Source of the DNA: Clostridia bacterium
GTDB lineage: Bacteria; Bacillota_A; Clostridia; Oscillospirales; CAG-272
Length of the DNA: 6,992 nt
Direction of reading: 5' to 3'
Assembly (NCBI GenBank): GCA_017631775.1
Contig: JAGBSQ010000240.1
Span: 1 to 6,992 of the forward strand
A program made the position numbers and the translations under genes. Shown piece after piece: positions 1 through 6,511 of this stretch. The first letter of the stretch is position 1, and the number at the start of each line of letters is the position of its first letter. The notes beneath the pieces were generated by a model. That model was not told the origin of the DNA. It ran no database searches and saw nothing but the letters and a program-made list of their open reading frames with translations.

Positions 1-987
1 AACATAAGGTGTGTACTTCTCGTTTGTCTCGGGATCGAAGTACTGCATATCCTTGCCGCTGTGTGTTGCGTGCTGTGTAAGGTCATAATCTGTTCTGTCG
101 GCAACGCCCCAGAGCTCGCCCCATCCAAACGGGAAGAGGAACTCAAAGTCGGTGGTAGCCTTGGAGTAGAAGCAGAGCTCGTCCGGATCGTGGTCGCGCA
201 GACGGAGGTTCTCGTCTCTCATACCGAGGTTGAGGAGGAATTGATGGCAGTAGTTCTTCCAGTATGCAAACCACTCGAGGTCGGTGCCGGGCTTGCAGAA
301 GAACTCAAGCTCCATTTGTTCGAACTCACGGGTACGGAAAACGAAGTTACCGGGGGTAATTTCATTACGGAAGGACTTACCGATTTGCGCAATACCAAAG
401 GGCAGCTTTTTACGTGTGGTACGTTGTGCTGCGGGGAAGTTTACAAAGATACCCTGTGCAGTTTCGGGACGCAGATAAACGGTGTTTGTGTTATCTTCGG
501 TAACACCGATAAAGGTTTTGAACATCAGGTTGAACTTCTTAATGTCAGCAAAATCATGGCTGCCGCACTGAGGGCAAGCGATGCCCTTTTCTTTGATGTA
601 GGAAGCCATCTCTTCAAAGCTCCAAGCGGCAGGGTTGTCGTTAAGACCGTTTTGGAAAGCGTAGTCTTCAATGAGCTTATCTGCTCTGTGGCGCATTTTG
701 CATTGCTTGCAGTCCATAAGGGGGTCAGAGAAACCGCCAACGTGGCCGGAAGCCACCCAAGCTTGAGGATTCATAATAATGGCACTGTCAAGGCCTACGT
801 TATATTTGCTCTCCTGAACGAACTTTTTCCACCAAGCGCGCTTAACGTTGTTCTTAAACTCAACGCCAAGAGGGCCGTAGTCCCAGGAGTTTGCAAGGCC
901 GCCGTAAATTTCGGAGCCGGGGAAAATGAAGCCGCGAGTTTTGCAAAGCGCGACGATTTTGTCCATTGTCTTTTCGGAATTATTCAT
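1..987 (-). CDS. glyQS: Glycyl-tRNA synthetase, single-chain class II type (3' end outside window)
   Basis: The enzyme charges tRNA-Gly with glycine, using ATP, in the cytoplasm. The 329 residues visible are the N-terminal part; the family is usually about 460 residues, so the anticodon-binding C-terminus lies beyond base 1. Visible signatures are the [18 protein letters not shown] stretch (about 24-41), the class II motif 2 loop [19 protein letters not shown] (206-224), RPETAQG (173-179), and a four-cysteine zinc-finger-like insertion (C93, C96, C138, C141). This is the alpha2 homodimer form seen in Bacillota, not the alpha2beta2 GlyQ/GlyS form of Escherichia coli. The ATG at 985-987 is preceded by AGGAG (995-999) with 7-base spacing, which supports this start over the internal Met8. 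A strong promoter sits just upstream. The frame is intact to the window edge. Confidence 0.97.
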   Translation of the reverse strand, partial: MNNSEKTMDKIVALCKTRGFIFPGSEIYGGLANSWDYGPLGVEFKNNVKRAWWKKFVQESKYNVGLDSAIIMNPQAWVASGHVGGFSDPLMDCKQCKMRHRADKLIEDYAFQNGLNDNPAAWSFEEMASYIKEKGIACPQCGSHDFADIKKFNLMFKTFIGVTEDNTNTVYLRPETAQGIFVNFPAAQRTTRKKLPFGIAQIGKSFRNEITPGNFVFRTREFEQMELEFFCKPGTDLEWFAYWKNYCHQFLLNLGMRDENLRLRDHDPDELCFYSKATTDFEFLFPFGWGELWGVADRTDYDLTQHATHSGKDMQYFDPETNEKYTPYV

Positions 988-1019
988 AGTACTTCTCCTC
1001 TGTTGAAGATATCTTTAAT

Positions 1020-1048
1020 ATTTTACCATCTTTTTTGGGGGATGTCAA
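1020..1048 (-). promoter_or_regulatory. Sigma-A type promoter of glycyl-tRNA synthetase
   Basis: Read on the minus strand: a perfect -35 TTGACA (1043-1048), exactly 17 bases of spacer, and -10 TAAAAT (1020-1025), one mismatch from TATAAT. Transcription would start near 1013, leaving a leader of only about 25 bases before the ATG. That leader holds the Shine-Dalgarno and has no room for a T-box riboswitch, so tRNA-Gly-sensing attenuation looks absent for transcripts from this promoter. Its position between the ACT-MBL stop and glyS lets glyS be expressed independently. Confidence 0.85.
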
Positions 1049-1097
1049 GGGATAGATCGATTTTTAATAAAACTTTATTTGATAATAACCTGCAAAT

Positions 1098-2531
1098 TTA
1101 TTTCACCGAATACTCTTTTTTAAACCCGTGTCCGCCAAAAATCTGCCACTCGCCAACGCCCAAGCGTTGCAAAATCGCTTTTCGTTCTTCGGCACACAAT
1201 GCAGGGTCGGTATCCACCGAGGTCATCAAAATGGGGGCGTATTGGTTGTATTCAGCTTGCTCGGGGGTAAGGCCGCGCATGTTGATATAAATATCTCCCG
1301 TCAGGGCGATGTGGTGGGTGTAGTCGATGAGCACAATGCCGCCCGGCAAGTGTCCGCCCTTGCCCTCGTAAACCTCAAAATGCAGCTCTTCAAAATCAAA
1401 AAATCCGATCTGTGTGAGCGGCTGTTTAAGATCCGCAATATCCTTCCACGGAACGGTAATTTTTTGGGGGTCAACCGGCTTGTAGGAGGTCAAAATTTTG
1501 CAAATATTGACATACGGCTTGTGCAAAGCAAGCTTTTCGCGATATCCGCCCTTGCCCTCGTACTCACTTTGAATGCATTGCACACTCTTGTAGCTTGCAA
1601 TAATCTCGTCAAACTCGGGGAGCAAGCCGCAATGGTCAAGGTCCGCATGGGTAATCAGCGCCGTCTTTTTCATATCCTTAAAGCCGGGCACGAGCTCCTC
1701 CAAAATAGGGAGCATTTCCTCGCGGTAGCAGGCATATCCGGTGTCTACAAACAAAACCTTGCCGCAGCTCTTAATAATGGTGGTATTACTGCCGCAGGGA
1801 GGCTCAATCAAAACAATTTCGGTGTTATCGGTAATGCGATGTGTGCTGATGCGCGGCACAAACGCATCCCCGCGCGAAGCGCCCAAAAACTCGGCAAACT
1901 TGTTAATGCTATCAAAGGTGCGATAAGGAGAAAGTCCCTTTTCGTCCAAGGTCTGCATTGCCAAATTGACGTGCACCAAAAGCTCTTGGCTAACCTCTTC
2001 GTCAAGTCCCATCAGCTCTGAAAGACCCGAGACGTAGTTGCTGTAAAAGATGCTGTTGTCATAAATTCTTTCCGAGCGGTTGTAGTCAACCACGCGCACG
2101 TTGCAAATCTTTTCGGCTTCCTTTAGGAACGTGGAGAGCTTTCCAAAATCCTCTACGTACAAGCCGAGTTGAAGATTTTGATAGTCTGTGCTGCTTTCCT
2201 GTGAGTTAATATAAGAAAGATTAAAATGAAAATCGTTGATGAGCGTGAGCAGGTTGGTAATGCTGCCGGCAACGTTCTCCATGCAAAACTCCAACAAAAC
2301 AACACTTGTTTTGTCGGGCGTGCTTTGCAAATAGCCGATTTTCTTCAGTTCGGCATCGGCTTTTTGAAGCTGCTCTTCACTTCCCTCGGCATCAATAAAC
2401 AGGGTGTGCGAATCCACCGCCTTGTTGTAGTTGACGCGCGTCATATTAATGCCCAATGCCGCAAAAACCTTGCTAGCCTTGAGAAAGGCGCCAATTTGGT
2501 TGGGCATGGTCGTTACGTACGTTTTTTTCAT
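1098..2531 (-). CDS. Tandem ACT domain - metallo-beta-lactamase fold fusion protein
   Basis: A 477-residue, probably cytoplasmic protein with no signal peptide. Residues about 4-70 and 76-150 look like two ACT ligand-binding domains: TMPNQIGAFLKASKVFAALG, then GINMTRVNYN, resembles the ACT domains of prephenate dehydratase and aromatic amino acid hydroxylases, and the second copy is more diverged. A linker (about 150-230) follows, then an MBL-fold domain (about 230-477) with metal-site signatures THADLDHCG (H295, D297, D299, H300), GHLPGG (H394), TGDIY (D413) and GGHG (H468). The motif is HxDxDH where most of the superfamily has HxHxDH; the ComEC/Rec2 MBL domain also has HxDxDH. I infer a metal-dependent hydrolase regulated by an amino acid-like ligand; the substrate is unknown. 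The ATG at 2529-2531 follows GAGGTGA (2536-2542), closely matching anti-SD. It has its own promoter and lies between ytvI-like and glyS genes on the same strand. Fold assignments are confident, function is not. Confidence 0.9.
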   Translation of the reverse strand: MKKTYVTTMPNQIGAFLKASKVFAALGINMTRVNYNKAVDSHTLFIDAEGSEEQLQKADAELKKIGYLQSTPDKTSVVLLEFCMENVAGSITNLLTLINDFHFNLSYINSQESSTDYQNLQLGLYVEDFGKLSTFLKEAEKICNVRVVDYNRSERIYDNSIFYSNYVSGLSELMGLDEEVSQELLVHVNLAMQTLDEKGLSPYRTFDSINKFAEFLGASRGDAFVPRISTHRITDNTEIVLIEPPCGSNTTIIKSCGKVLFVDTGYACYREEMLPILEELVPGFKDMKKTALITHADLDHCGLLPEFDEIIASYKSVQCIQSEYEGKGGYREKLALHKPYVNICKILTSYKPVDPQKITVPWKDIADLKQPLTQIGFFDFEELHFEVYEGKGGHLPGGIVLIDYTHHIALTGDIYINMRGLTPEQAEYNQYAPILMTSVDTDPALCAEERKAILQRLGVGEWQIFGGHGFKKEYSVK

Positions 2532-2582
2532 AAAATCACCTCAAAACCGTTCTTCTTTGGGGTAGAAAACAAATTACTCTTT

Positions 2583-2611
2583 ATTTTATCATTTTTGCCC
2601 CTTTTTGTCAA
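2583..2611 (-). promoter_or_regulatory. Sigma-A type promoter (extended -10) of the ACT-MBL gene
   Basis: Minus strand -35 TTGACA (2606-2611), 17-base spacer, -10 TAAAAT (2583-2588) preceded by TGA, which fits the extended -10 TGn element. Predicted start near 2576 gives a leader of about 45 bases carrying the GAGGTGA ribosome binding site. The promoter lies in the 106-base gap after the YtvI-like gene, so the ACT-MBL gene need not depend on read-through from it. Confidence 0.85.
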
Positions 2612-2637
2612 GAGAATTTGCAGCTTCTTGTACAAAA

Positions 2638-3711
2638 TCAGGTATTTGTATTTCGTGCGCGCACCCCCAAAAGTTGTTTGCCTAAAAGCGCCGCGACGGG
2701 TGCTAGGATCATTCCGAGAATCCCAAACAAAGAAAACCCAACGTAGGTTGCAAAAAGGGTGAGGAGCGGGTGCAGCCCCAAGCTTTTGCCAAGCACCTTT
2801 GGCTCCGCCACCTGACGGACAAGAGAGATAACAAGACAGAGAATGAGAAGTCCAAAGCCGACGTAAAAATTCTTTTGTAAAAGCATTACAATGCCCCAAG
2901 GAATGAGAACCGTTCCCACACCGATAACGGGCAAAAGATCGGCAAGCGCGATCAGGAAAGCAAGCAAAAAGGCATACTCGATGTGCAGGGCCCAAAAGCC
3001 GACCAACAAAAGGACGAACGTGAGCGCCAAAAGAATGCCGTAGGCTTTGAGATATTTATGCAGAATATCGCGCACCGAACGCCCCGTTTGCGGCAGCTTT
3101 TGTTGCCATTTTTGTGGCAAAAAAAAGAAAAAAGTGCGCGTAATTTGCACACCGTCTGTGCAAAAATAAAAACAGGCGACCACGCTCACCACCAAAAAGA
3201 GGAGCACAGACGGCAGAGCCGAAAAGAGGCTTGCGGCAAGCTCGGGCAGCCTTGCGGCAACCGAGGAGAGAACGTTTCCAATCATTTGCACAACGGCATT
3301 GTAAAAGGCTTGTGCATTGCCCTCCCCTGCCCCCAAAAAGCCAAAGCGTGCCCCCATATTTTCTGCCCAAAGCATTAAGGAATTCATCGCGTCAGGCACG
3401 CCGCCATCGGAGAGGAGACGCTCCACAAGGTTGCCAAGCTCGGCAATGAGGCGCACACTCCCTGCCCAAAGGCCCCATCCGCCCAAGCCAAACACCAACA
3501 GGAGCAAAAGCACCGCACAAAGTCCGCGCGGCAAGCGCGTGCGCCGTGCAAGTTTGTTTGCAATGGGACGAACAAGCGCGGAGACCGCATACGCCACCAA
3601 AAACGGCAACACGAGCGGCAAAGCATACCGAAACAGCAAATATGCCAAAACGCCTCCCGACAGTATGCAAACAAAAATTGCCGACACGCGTTCCCAACGA
3701 ATTTCTTTCAT
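2638..3711 (-). CDS. ytvI: AI-2E family multi-pass membrane protein, YtvI-like
   Basis: A 357-residue protein of the AI-2E transporter / UPF0118 family (PF01594). The closest recognised relative is YtvI, described as a sporulation integral membrane protein in Bacillus; the transported substrate, if any, is not established. About eight hydrophobic segments are visible (roughly residues 11-30, 31-47, 64-86, 164-184, 223-242, 244-276 as two, 281-299, and 315-345, possibly two). Between the third and fourth is a long soluble loop, as is typical of the family. Family motifs are DLLPVIGVGTVLIPWG (258-273) and EPKVLGKSLGLHP (303-315). I chose the ATG at 3709-3711 because GGAGGA (3718-3723) lies 6 bases upstream. 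An in-frame ATG at 3742-3744 would add 11 charged residues, but its GGGAGG is only 2 bases away, too close for good initiation. No clear promoter is visible. It is divergent from the cyclophilin gene. The gene symbol is by similarity only. Confidence 0.85.
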   Translation of the reverse strand: MKEIRWERVSAIFVCILSGGVLAYLLFRYALPLVLPFLVAYAVSALVRPIANKLARRTRLPRGLCAVLLLLLVFGLGGWGLWAGSVRLIAELGNLVERLLSDGGVPDAMNSLMLWAENMGARFGFLGAGEGNAQAFYNAVVQMIGNVLSSVAARLPELAASLFSALPSVLLFLVVSVVACFYFCTDGVQITRTFFFFLPQKWQQKLPQTGRSVRDILHKYLKAYGILLALTFVLLLVGFWALHIEYAFLLAFLIALADLLPVIGVGTVLIPWGIVMLLQKNFYVGFGLLILCLVISLVRQVAEPKVLGKSLGLHPLLTLFATYVGFSLFGILGMILAPVAALLGKQLLGVRARNTNT

Positions 3712-3787
3712 TTTCTCTCCTCCACCTTCTTTTTCTACTATCATATCCTCCCTATTTGTAAATTATTTCGCAAATGCCCGAAAAGCC

Positions 3788-3816
3788 TTGACAAAAATGC
3801 GCTTTTTTGATACAAT
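3788..3816 (+). promoter_or_regulatory. Sigma-A type promoter (extended -10) of the cyclophilin-regulator operon
   Basis: Perfect -35 TTGACA (3788-3793), 17-base spacer, -10 TACAAT (3811-3816) with TGA just before it (extended -10). Transcription should start near 3823, giving a short leader with AAGGAG (3833-3838) ahead of the ATG at 3846. This rules out the longer in-frame reading from an ATG at 3807, which lies inside the promoter. Confidence 0.87.
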
Positions 3817-3845
3817 CTTATAGAAACCCAAAAAGGAGATTTAAC

Positions 3846-4583
3846 ATGAGCAAAAAAGGATCCGAAAGCGCACAAAGAAGAGCGCAAAAAATTGAAGCAC
3901 AGCAAAAAAAGCTGCAGCAAGAAAAAAGACAAACCATTATTTTAACTACCGTTACCTTGGCATTGGTTGCAATCATCGTTGCTGTAATTGTCATTGCCAC
4001 CATAAATGCAAACCGCCCAATTTACGATTTGGCAGACAAAAACAGCTACACGGTATCTAAAACCGCCACCAACTACGTCAAGCTCAACGTTTCTTACACC
4101 GACGATGAAGGAGACAAGCACAACGGCGATATCATCGTTAAGCTCGACCCCACAAGCGCTCCCATTACCGTTGCAAACTTCCAAAAACTTGTTGGCGAAG
4201 GTTTTTATGACGGCTTGACCTTCCACCGTGTTATTGAAAACTTCATGGTTCAAGGCGGCGACCCCGAAGGTGACGGAACCGGCGGCTCCTCTCAACAAAT
4301 TACCGGCGAGTTCTCCGAGAACGGCATCGATAACCCCCTCAAACACGAGCGCGGTGTTATTTCGATGGCACGCGGTGGGTACAGCATGGACTCCGCATCC
4401 TCGCAGTTCTTTATCGTTCACAAGACCAGCCCCCACCTTGACGGCAAATATGCTGCTTTCGGTCACGTTGTATTCGGTATGACAACCGTTGACGGCATTG
4501 CAGTTGTTGCAACCGATGAAGATGATAAGCCTTTGAGAGATGCCATCATCGAATCGGCCGTATTTGTAAACTACAACGAGTAA
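3846..4583 (+). CDS. Membrane-anchored cyclophilin-type peptidyl-prolyl cis-trans isomerase
   Basis: The 245-residue protein should speed cis-trans isomerisation of proline peptide bonds, assisting folding of exported proteins. Residues 1-28 are rich in Lys, Gln and Glu and could form a short cytoplasmic helix. Residues 29-53 form one hydrophobic segment, with no lipobox cysteine, so it looks like an N-in signal anchor with the catalytic domain outside the membrane. The cyclophilin domain (about 76-242) keeps the active-site pattern FHR (R128), FMVQGG (F133, M134, Q136) and SQFF (187-189). At the position of the human cyclophilin A Trp121 there is His197 (SPHLDGKY), common in bacterial cyclophilins and expected to weaken cyclosporin binding. 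The start at 3846 has AGGAG 7 bases upstream and lies downstream of the predicted transcription start. It is first in a two-gene operon with a winged-helix regulator 10 bases downstream. Confidence 0.93.
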   Translation: MSKKGSESAQRRAQKIEAQQKKLQQEKRQTIILTTVTLALVAIIVAVIVIATINANRPIYDLADKNSYTVSKTATNYVKLNVSYTDDEGDKHNGDIIVKLDPTSAPITVANFQKLVGEGFYDGLTFHRVIENFMVQGGDPEGDGTGGSSQQITGEFSENGIDNPLKHERGVISMARGGYSMDSASSQFFIVHKTSPHLDGKYAAFGHVVFGMTTVDGIAVVATDEDDKPLRDAIIESAVFVNYNE

Positions 4584-4593
4584 TTTTGACAGT

Positions 4594-5235
4594 ATGCTTT
4601 TAATCATTACCGATCGCGAGGGGTGGGTTTCCCACCTCTCGCCAATTCTTTTGGAAAATAACATTTACCATTTGTGTGTTCCTATGTCCTTTGGAACCTT
4701 CACCTGCGAGCGCGAGGATACCGGTGCCGTTATTGTGGACTGTCTCCCCTCTCTTTCGCGCGGTGAGCACATTTGCGCCGACCTCAAAGCAAGATACCCC
4801 GATATGCCCGTAGCACTTGTTGCCGCGCCCGAAGCGGTGGTAAACGCACGCGCAGATGCGGTTTTTCGCGCAGGAAACCTCGATACGCTATGCAAAAATG
4901 TGCTTTCCTTTTGCTATTCCAACGGTTGGTCCCAAAAGCCGTTGAGCACCTTTTATTTGTGCATGAGCGCGCAAAATCGCGTGGGATATATGGGAACGTT
5001 CATGACACTTTCCCCCACGGAATACCGCATTTTGCATTGCATTTTTTATCACTCGCCAAAGCCGACCGGAACCGAGCTCCTCTTGGCGCTCTTGGGAAGT
5101 GAAGGCGCAAAAACCGAAGCGGCACTTGCCGTTCTCATTCACCGCATCAACCAAAAAGCCGCCGAGATCGATCCACGTCCGCTCATTGTCAATGAATACG
5201 GCAAGGGGTATCGGTTGAGAGATGGGATTTTGTAA
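4594..5235 (+). CDS. OmpR/PhoB-type winged-helix regulator with degenerate receiver-like domain
   Basis: A 213-residue probable DNA-binding transcription regulator. The C-terminal part (about 115-210) fits a Trans_Reg_C winged helix: LSPTEYRILHCIF (139-151) for helix 1, a recognition helix around 175-193 (EAALAVLIHRINQKAAEID), and the wing IVNEYGKGYRL (198-208). The N-terminal 105 residues have receiver-like spacing: D7 after strand 1, and D49 in VIVDCLP at the phosphoacceptor position. The conserved Thr/Ser appears replaced by Ala (near 77) and the conserved Lys by Arg or absent (near 92). I infer a pseudo-receiver that may not be phosphorylated in the usual way. No histidine kinase gene lies nearby. 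No good Shine-Dalgarno precedes the ATG; with a 10-base gap after the cyclophilin stop, translational coupling is likely. The target genes are unknown. Confidence 0.85.
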   Translation: MLLIITDREGWVSHLSPILLENNIYHLCVPMSFGTFTCEREDTGAVIVDCLPSLSRGEHICADLKARYPDMPVALVAAPEAVVNARADAVFRAGNLDTLCKNVLSFCYSNGWSQKPLSTFYLCMSAQNRVGYMGTFMTLSPTEYRILHCIFYHSPKPTGTELLLALLGSEGAKTEAALAVLIHRINQKAAEIDPRPLIVNEYGKGYRLRDGIL

Positions 5236-5243
5236 TTGAATAG

Positions 5244-5275
5244 AAAATGGGATAGCGCACTCGCTATCCCATTTT
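5244..5275. terminator. Bidirectional intrinsic terminator between converging operons
   Basis: A perfect 14-base inverted repeat (5244-5257 with 5262-5275; core ATGGGATAGCG / CGCTATCCCAT) encloses a 4-base loop, CACT. On the plus strand it is followed by a T-rich run (5272-5282), ending the cyclophilin-regulator transcript 8 bases after the regulator stop. On the minus strand the stem is followed by TTTTCTATT, and it lies 15 bases past the pepT stop, so it probably ends that operon as well. Confidence 0.93.
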
Positions 5276-5290
5276 TGTTTTTGATTTATT

Positions 5291-6499
5291 TTATTTTTGA
5301 GTAACCAAGTTAACAAGCACCTCTACCATTTTGTGCATCGAGCTTACGGGAATGTACTCGTGAACGCCGTGGAAGTTGGAGCCGCCCGTGGAAAGATTGG
5401 GGCAAGGAATGCCCATGAAGGAAAGACGCGCACCGTCGGTTCCGCCGCGAATGGGCATGATGATGGGCTCAACGCCTACTGCACGCATTGCCGCCTCTGC
5501 ATTGGTAATGAGCGACATCTTTTCGGCAATCTTTTCTTTCATGTTGTAGTAGCTGTCGCGCATTTCGAGAACAAAGCGTCCCTCGCCCCACTCACCGTTG
5601 AGGTAGTCGCAAAGGCGAATGAGAAATGCCTTACGTGCTTCAAATTTTTCACGATCGAGGTCACGGATCAGCATGGAAACGGTTGCGGTAGTCTCGTCGC
5701 CCTCGAAGCTGCAAACGTGATAGAAGCCTTCGTAACCCTCGGTATGTGCAGGGGTCTCTGCCGGAGGCAACATCGAAATGAATTGGTTTGCCATGAGAAT
5801 GGCGTTCTTCATAATATTCTTTGCTCCGCCGGGGTGAACGTTCAGGCCATGCACCGTCAGTCTTGCACCTGCGGCGTTGAAGTTTTCGTACTCGATTTCG
5901 CCAATGATACCACCGTCAACCGTGTAAGCCTGGTTTGCGCCAAAGCCTTCTACGTCAAAGTGGTCGGCACCGCGGCCGATCTCCTCATCGGGAGTAAAGC
6001 CGATTTTTACGGCACGGTGCGAAATTTCGGGGTGATTGATAAGATACTCGCACGCGCTGATGATTTCGGCAATGCCTGCCTTATCATCGGAGCCGAGAAG
6101 CGTTGTGCCATCGGTAACGATCAACTCTTCGCCTACAAACAGGTTCATAAAGGGATAAACCGTGGGGCTCATAACGCTGCCGCTTTCAAGAACCAAGTCA
6201 CCGCCCTCGTAGGTAACGATGCGCGCCTTGACGTTGGCACCGCTCACCGCGGGAGAAGTATCCATGTGTGCAATCAGACCAAGGGGTTCAAGGTCTTGGC
6301 AATCGGGGGTGGCGGGGAGTGTGGCATAAACGTAGCCGTAATCATCCATGCGCGCGTCCTCAAGGCCCAGCGCACTCAATTCTTTTACCAAAAACTCGCC
6401 AAGCACCTTTTGCTTTACGGTGCTGGGAACGGTTTGGGATGTCTCACAAGAGGTCGTGTCAAAACGAACATACTCTAAAAAACGATTAATAACGCTCAT
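5291..6499 (-). CDS. pepT: Peptidase T (tripeptide aminopeptidase, M20B)
   Basis: A 402-residue cytoplasmic zinc enzyme that removes the N-terminal residue from tripeptides. Length matches the family (about 405-410). M20 metal and catalytic signatures are all present: HMDTSP (H78 ligand, D80 catalytic), LLGSDDKAG (bridging Asp at 138/139), PDEEIG (E172 general base, E173 ligand), YTVDGG (D195 ligand) and SNFHGVHEY (H377 ligand). The dimerisation-domain motif GLNVHPGGAKNIM (218-230) and PIRGGTDGARLS (349-360) are also typical. The ATG at 6497-6499 has a perfect AAGGAGG (6504-6510) 4 bases upstream. The gene lies 9 bases after the aminopeptidase stop, in the same operon, and its SD overlaps that stop codon. 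The bidirectional hairpin follows the gene. Confidence 0.97.
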   Translation of the reverse strand: MSVINRFLEYVRFDTTSCETSQTVPSTVKQKVLGEFLVKELSALGLEDARMDDYGYVYATLPATPDCQDLEPLGLIAHMDTSPAVSGANVKARIVTYEGGDLVLESGSVMSPTVYPFMNLFVGEELIVTDGTTLLGSDDKAGIAEIISACEYLINHPEISHRAVKIGFTPDEEIGRGADHFDVEGFGANQAYTVDGGIIGEIEYENFNAAGARLTVHGLNVHPGGAKNIMKNAILMANQFISMLPPAETPAHTEGYEGFYHVCSFEGDETTATVSMLIRDLDREKFEARKAFLIRLCDYLNGEWGEGRFVLEMRDSYYNMKEKIAEKMSLITNAEAAMRAVGVEPIIMPIRGGTDGARLSFMGIPCPNLSTGGSNFHGVHEYIPVSSMHKMVEVLVNLVTQK

Positions 6500-6503
6500 A
6501 CGT

Positions 6504-6511
6504 CCTCCTTA
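6504..6511 (-). promoter_or_regulatory. pepT ribosome binding site overlapping upstream stop codon
   Basis: The AAGGAGG Shine-Dalgarno (6504-6510, minus strand) shares two bases with the TAA stop (6509-6511) of the upstream aminopeptidase. Ribosomes finishing the first gene would therefore be placed on the pepT initiation site, suggesting coordinated production of the two peptidases. Confidence 0.8.

Noticed and set aside
1063..1085. Possible terminator after the ACT-MBL gene (AATAA ... TTATT)
   Set aside because: Only a 5-base all-AT stem with no GC core; it would not be stable enough, so read-through into glyS cannot be excluded.
61..1290. Long plus-strand open frame opposite glycyl-tRNA synthetase and the end of the ACT-MBL gene
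   Set aside because: It is antisense to a clear GlyRS frame, crosses a gene boundary and promoter, and its translation has no recognisable domain; it is a shadow of codon bias.
1128..2021. 297-codon plus-strand open frame opposite the MBL domain
   Set aside because: Antisense shadow of the ACT-MBL gene with no domain, RBS or promoter of its own.
2615..2637. Possible hairpin after the YtvI-like gene (CAAGA ... TCTTG)
   Set aside because: A 5-bp stem with a long loop and no T-run after it; it overlaps the region just upstream of the ACT-MBL promoter and is not a convincing terminator.
3121..3136. A-rich run (AAAAAAGAAAAAAG) as a possible frameshift or slippage site
   Set aside because: It encodes the consecutive phenylalanines at the end of an AI-2E family loop/helix, and the frame is intact on both sides with family motifs downstream.
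3807..3845. Upstream in-frame ATG extending the cyclophilin by 13 residues
   Set aside because: This ATG lies within the promoter spacer, ahead of the predicted transcription start, and has no SD; the ATG at 3846 has AGGAG at good spacing.
5297..6478. 393-codon plus-strand open frame opposite pepT
   Set aside because: pepT has every M20 catalytic residue and a perfect SD on the other strand; the antisense frame has no known motifs and starts inside the shared terminator region without an RBS.
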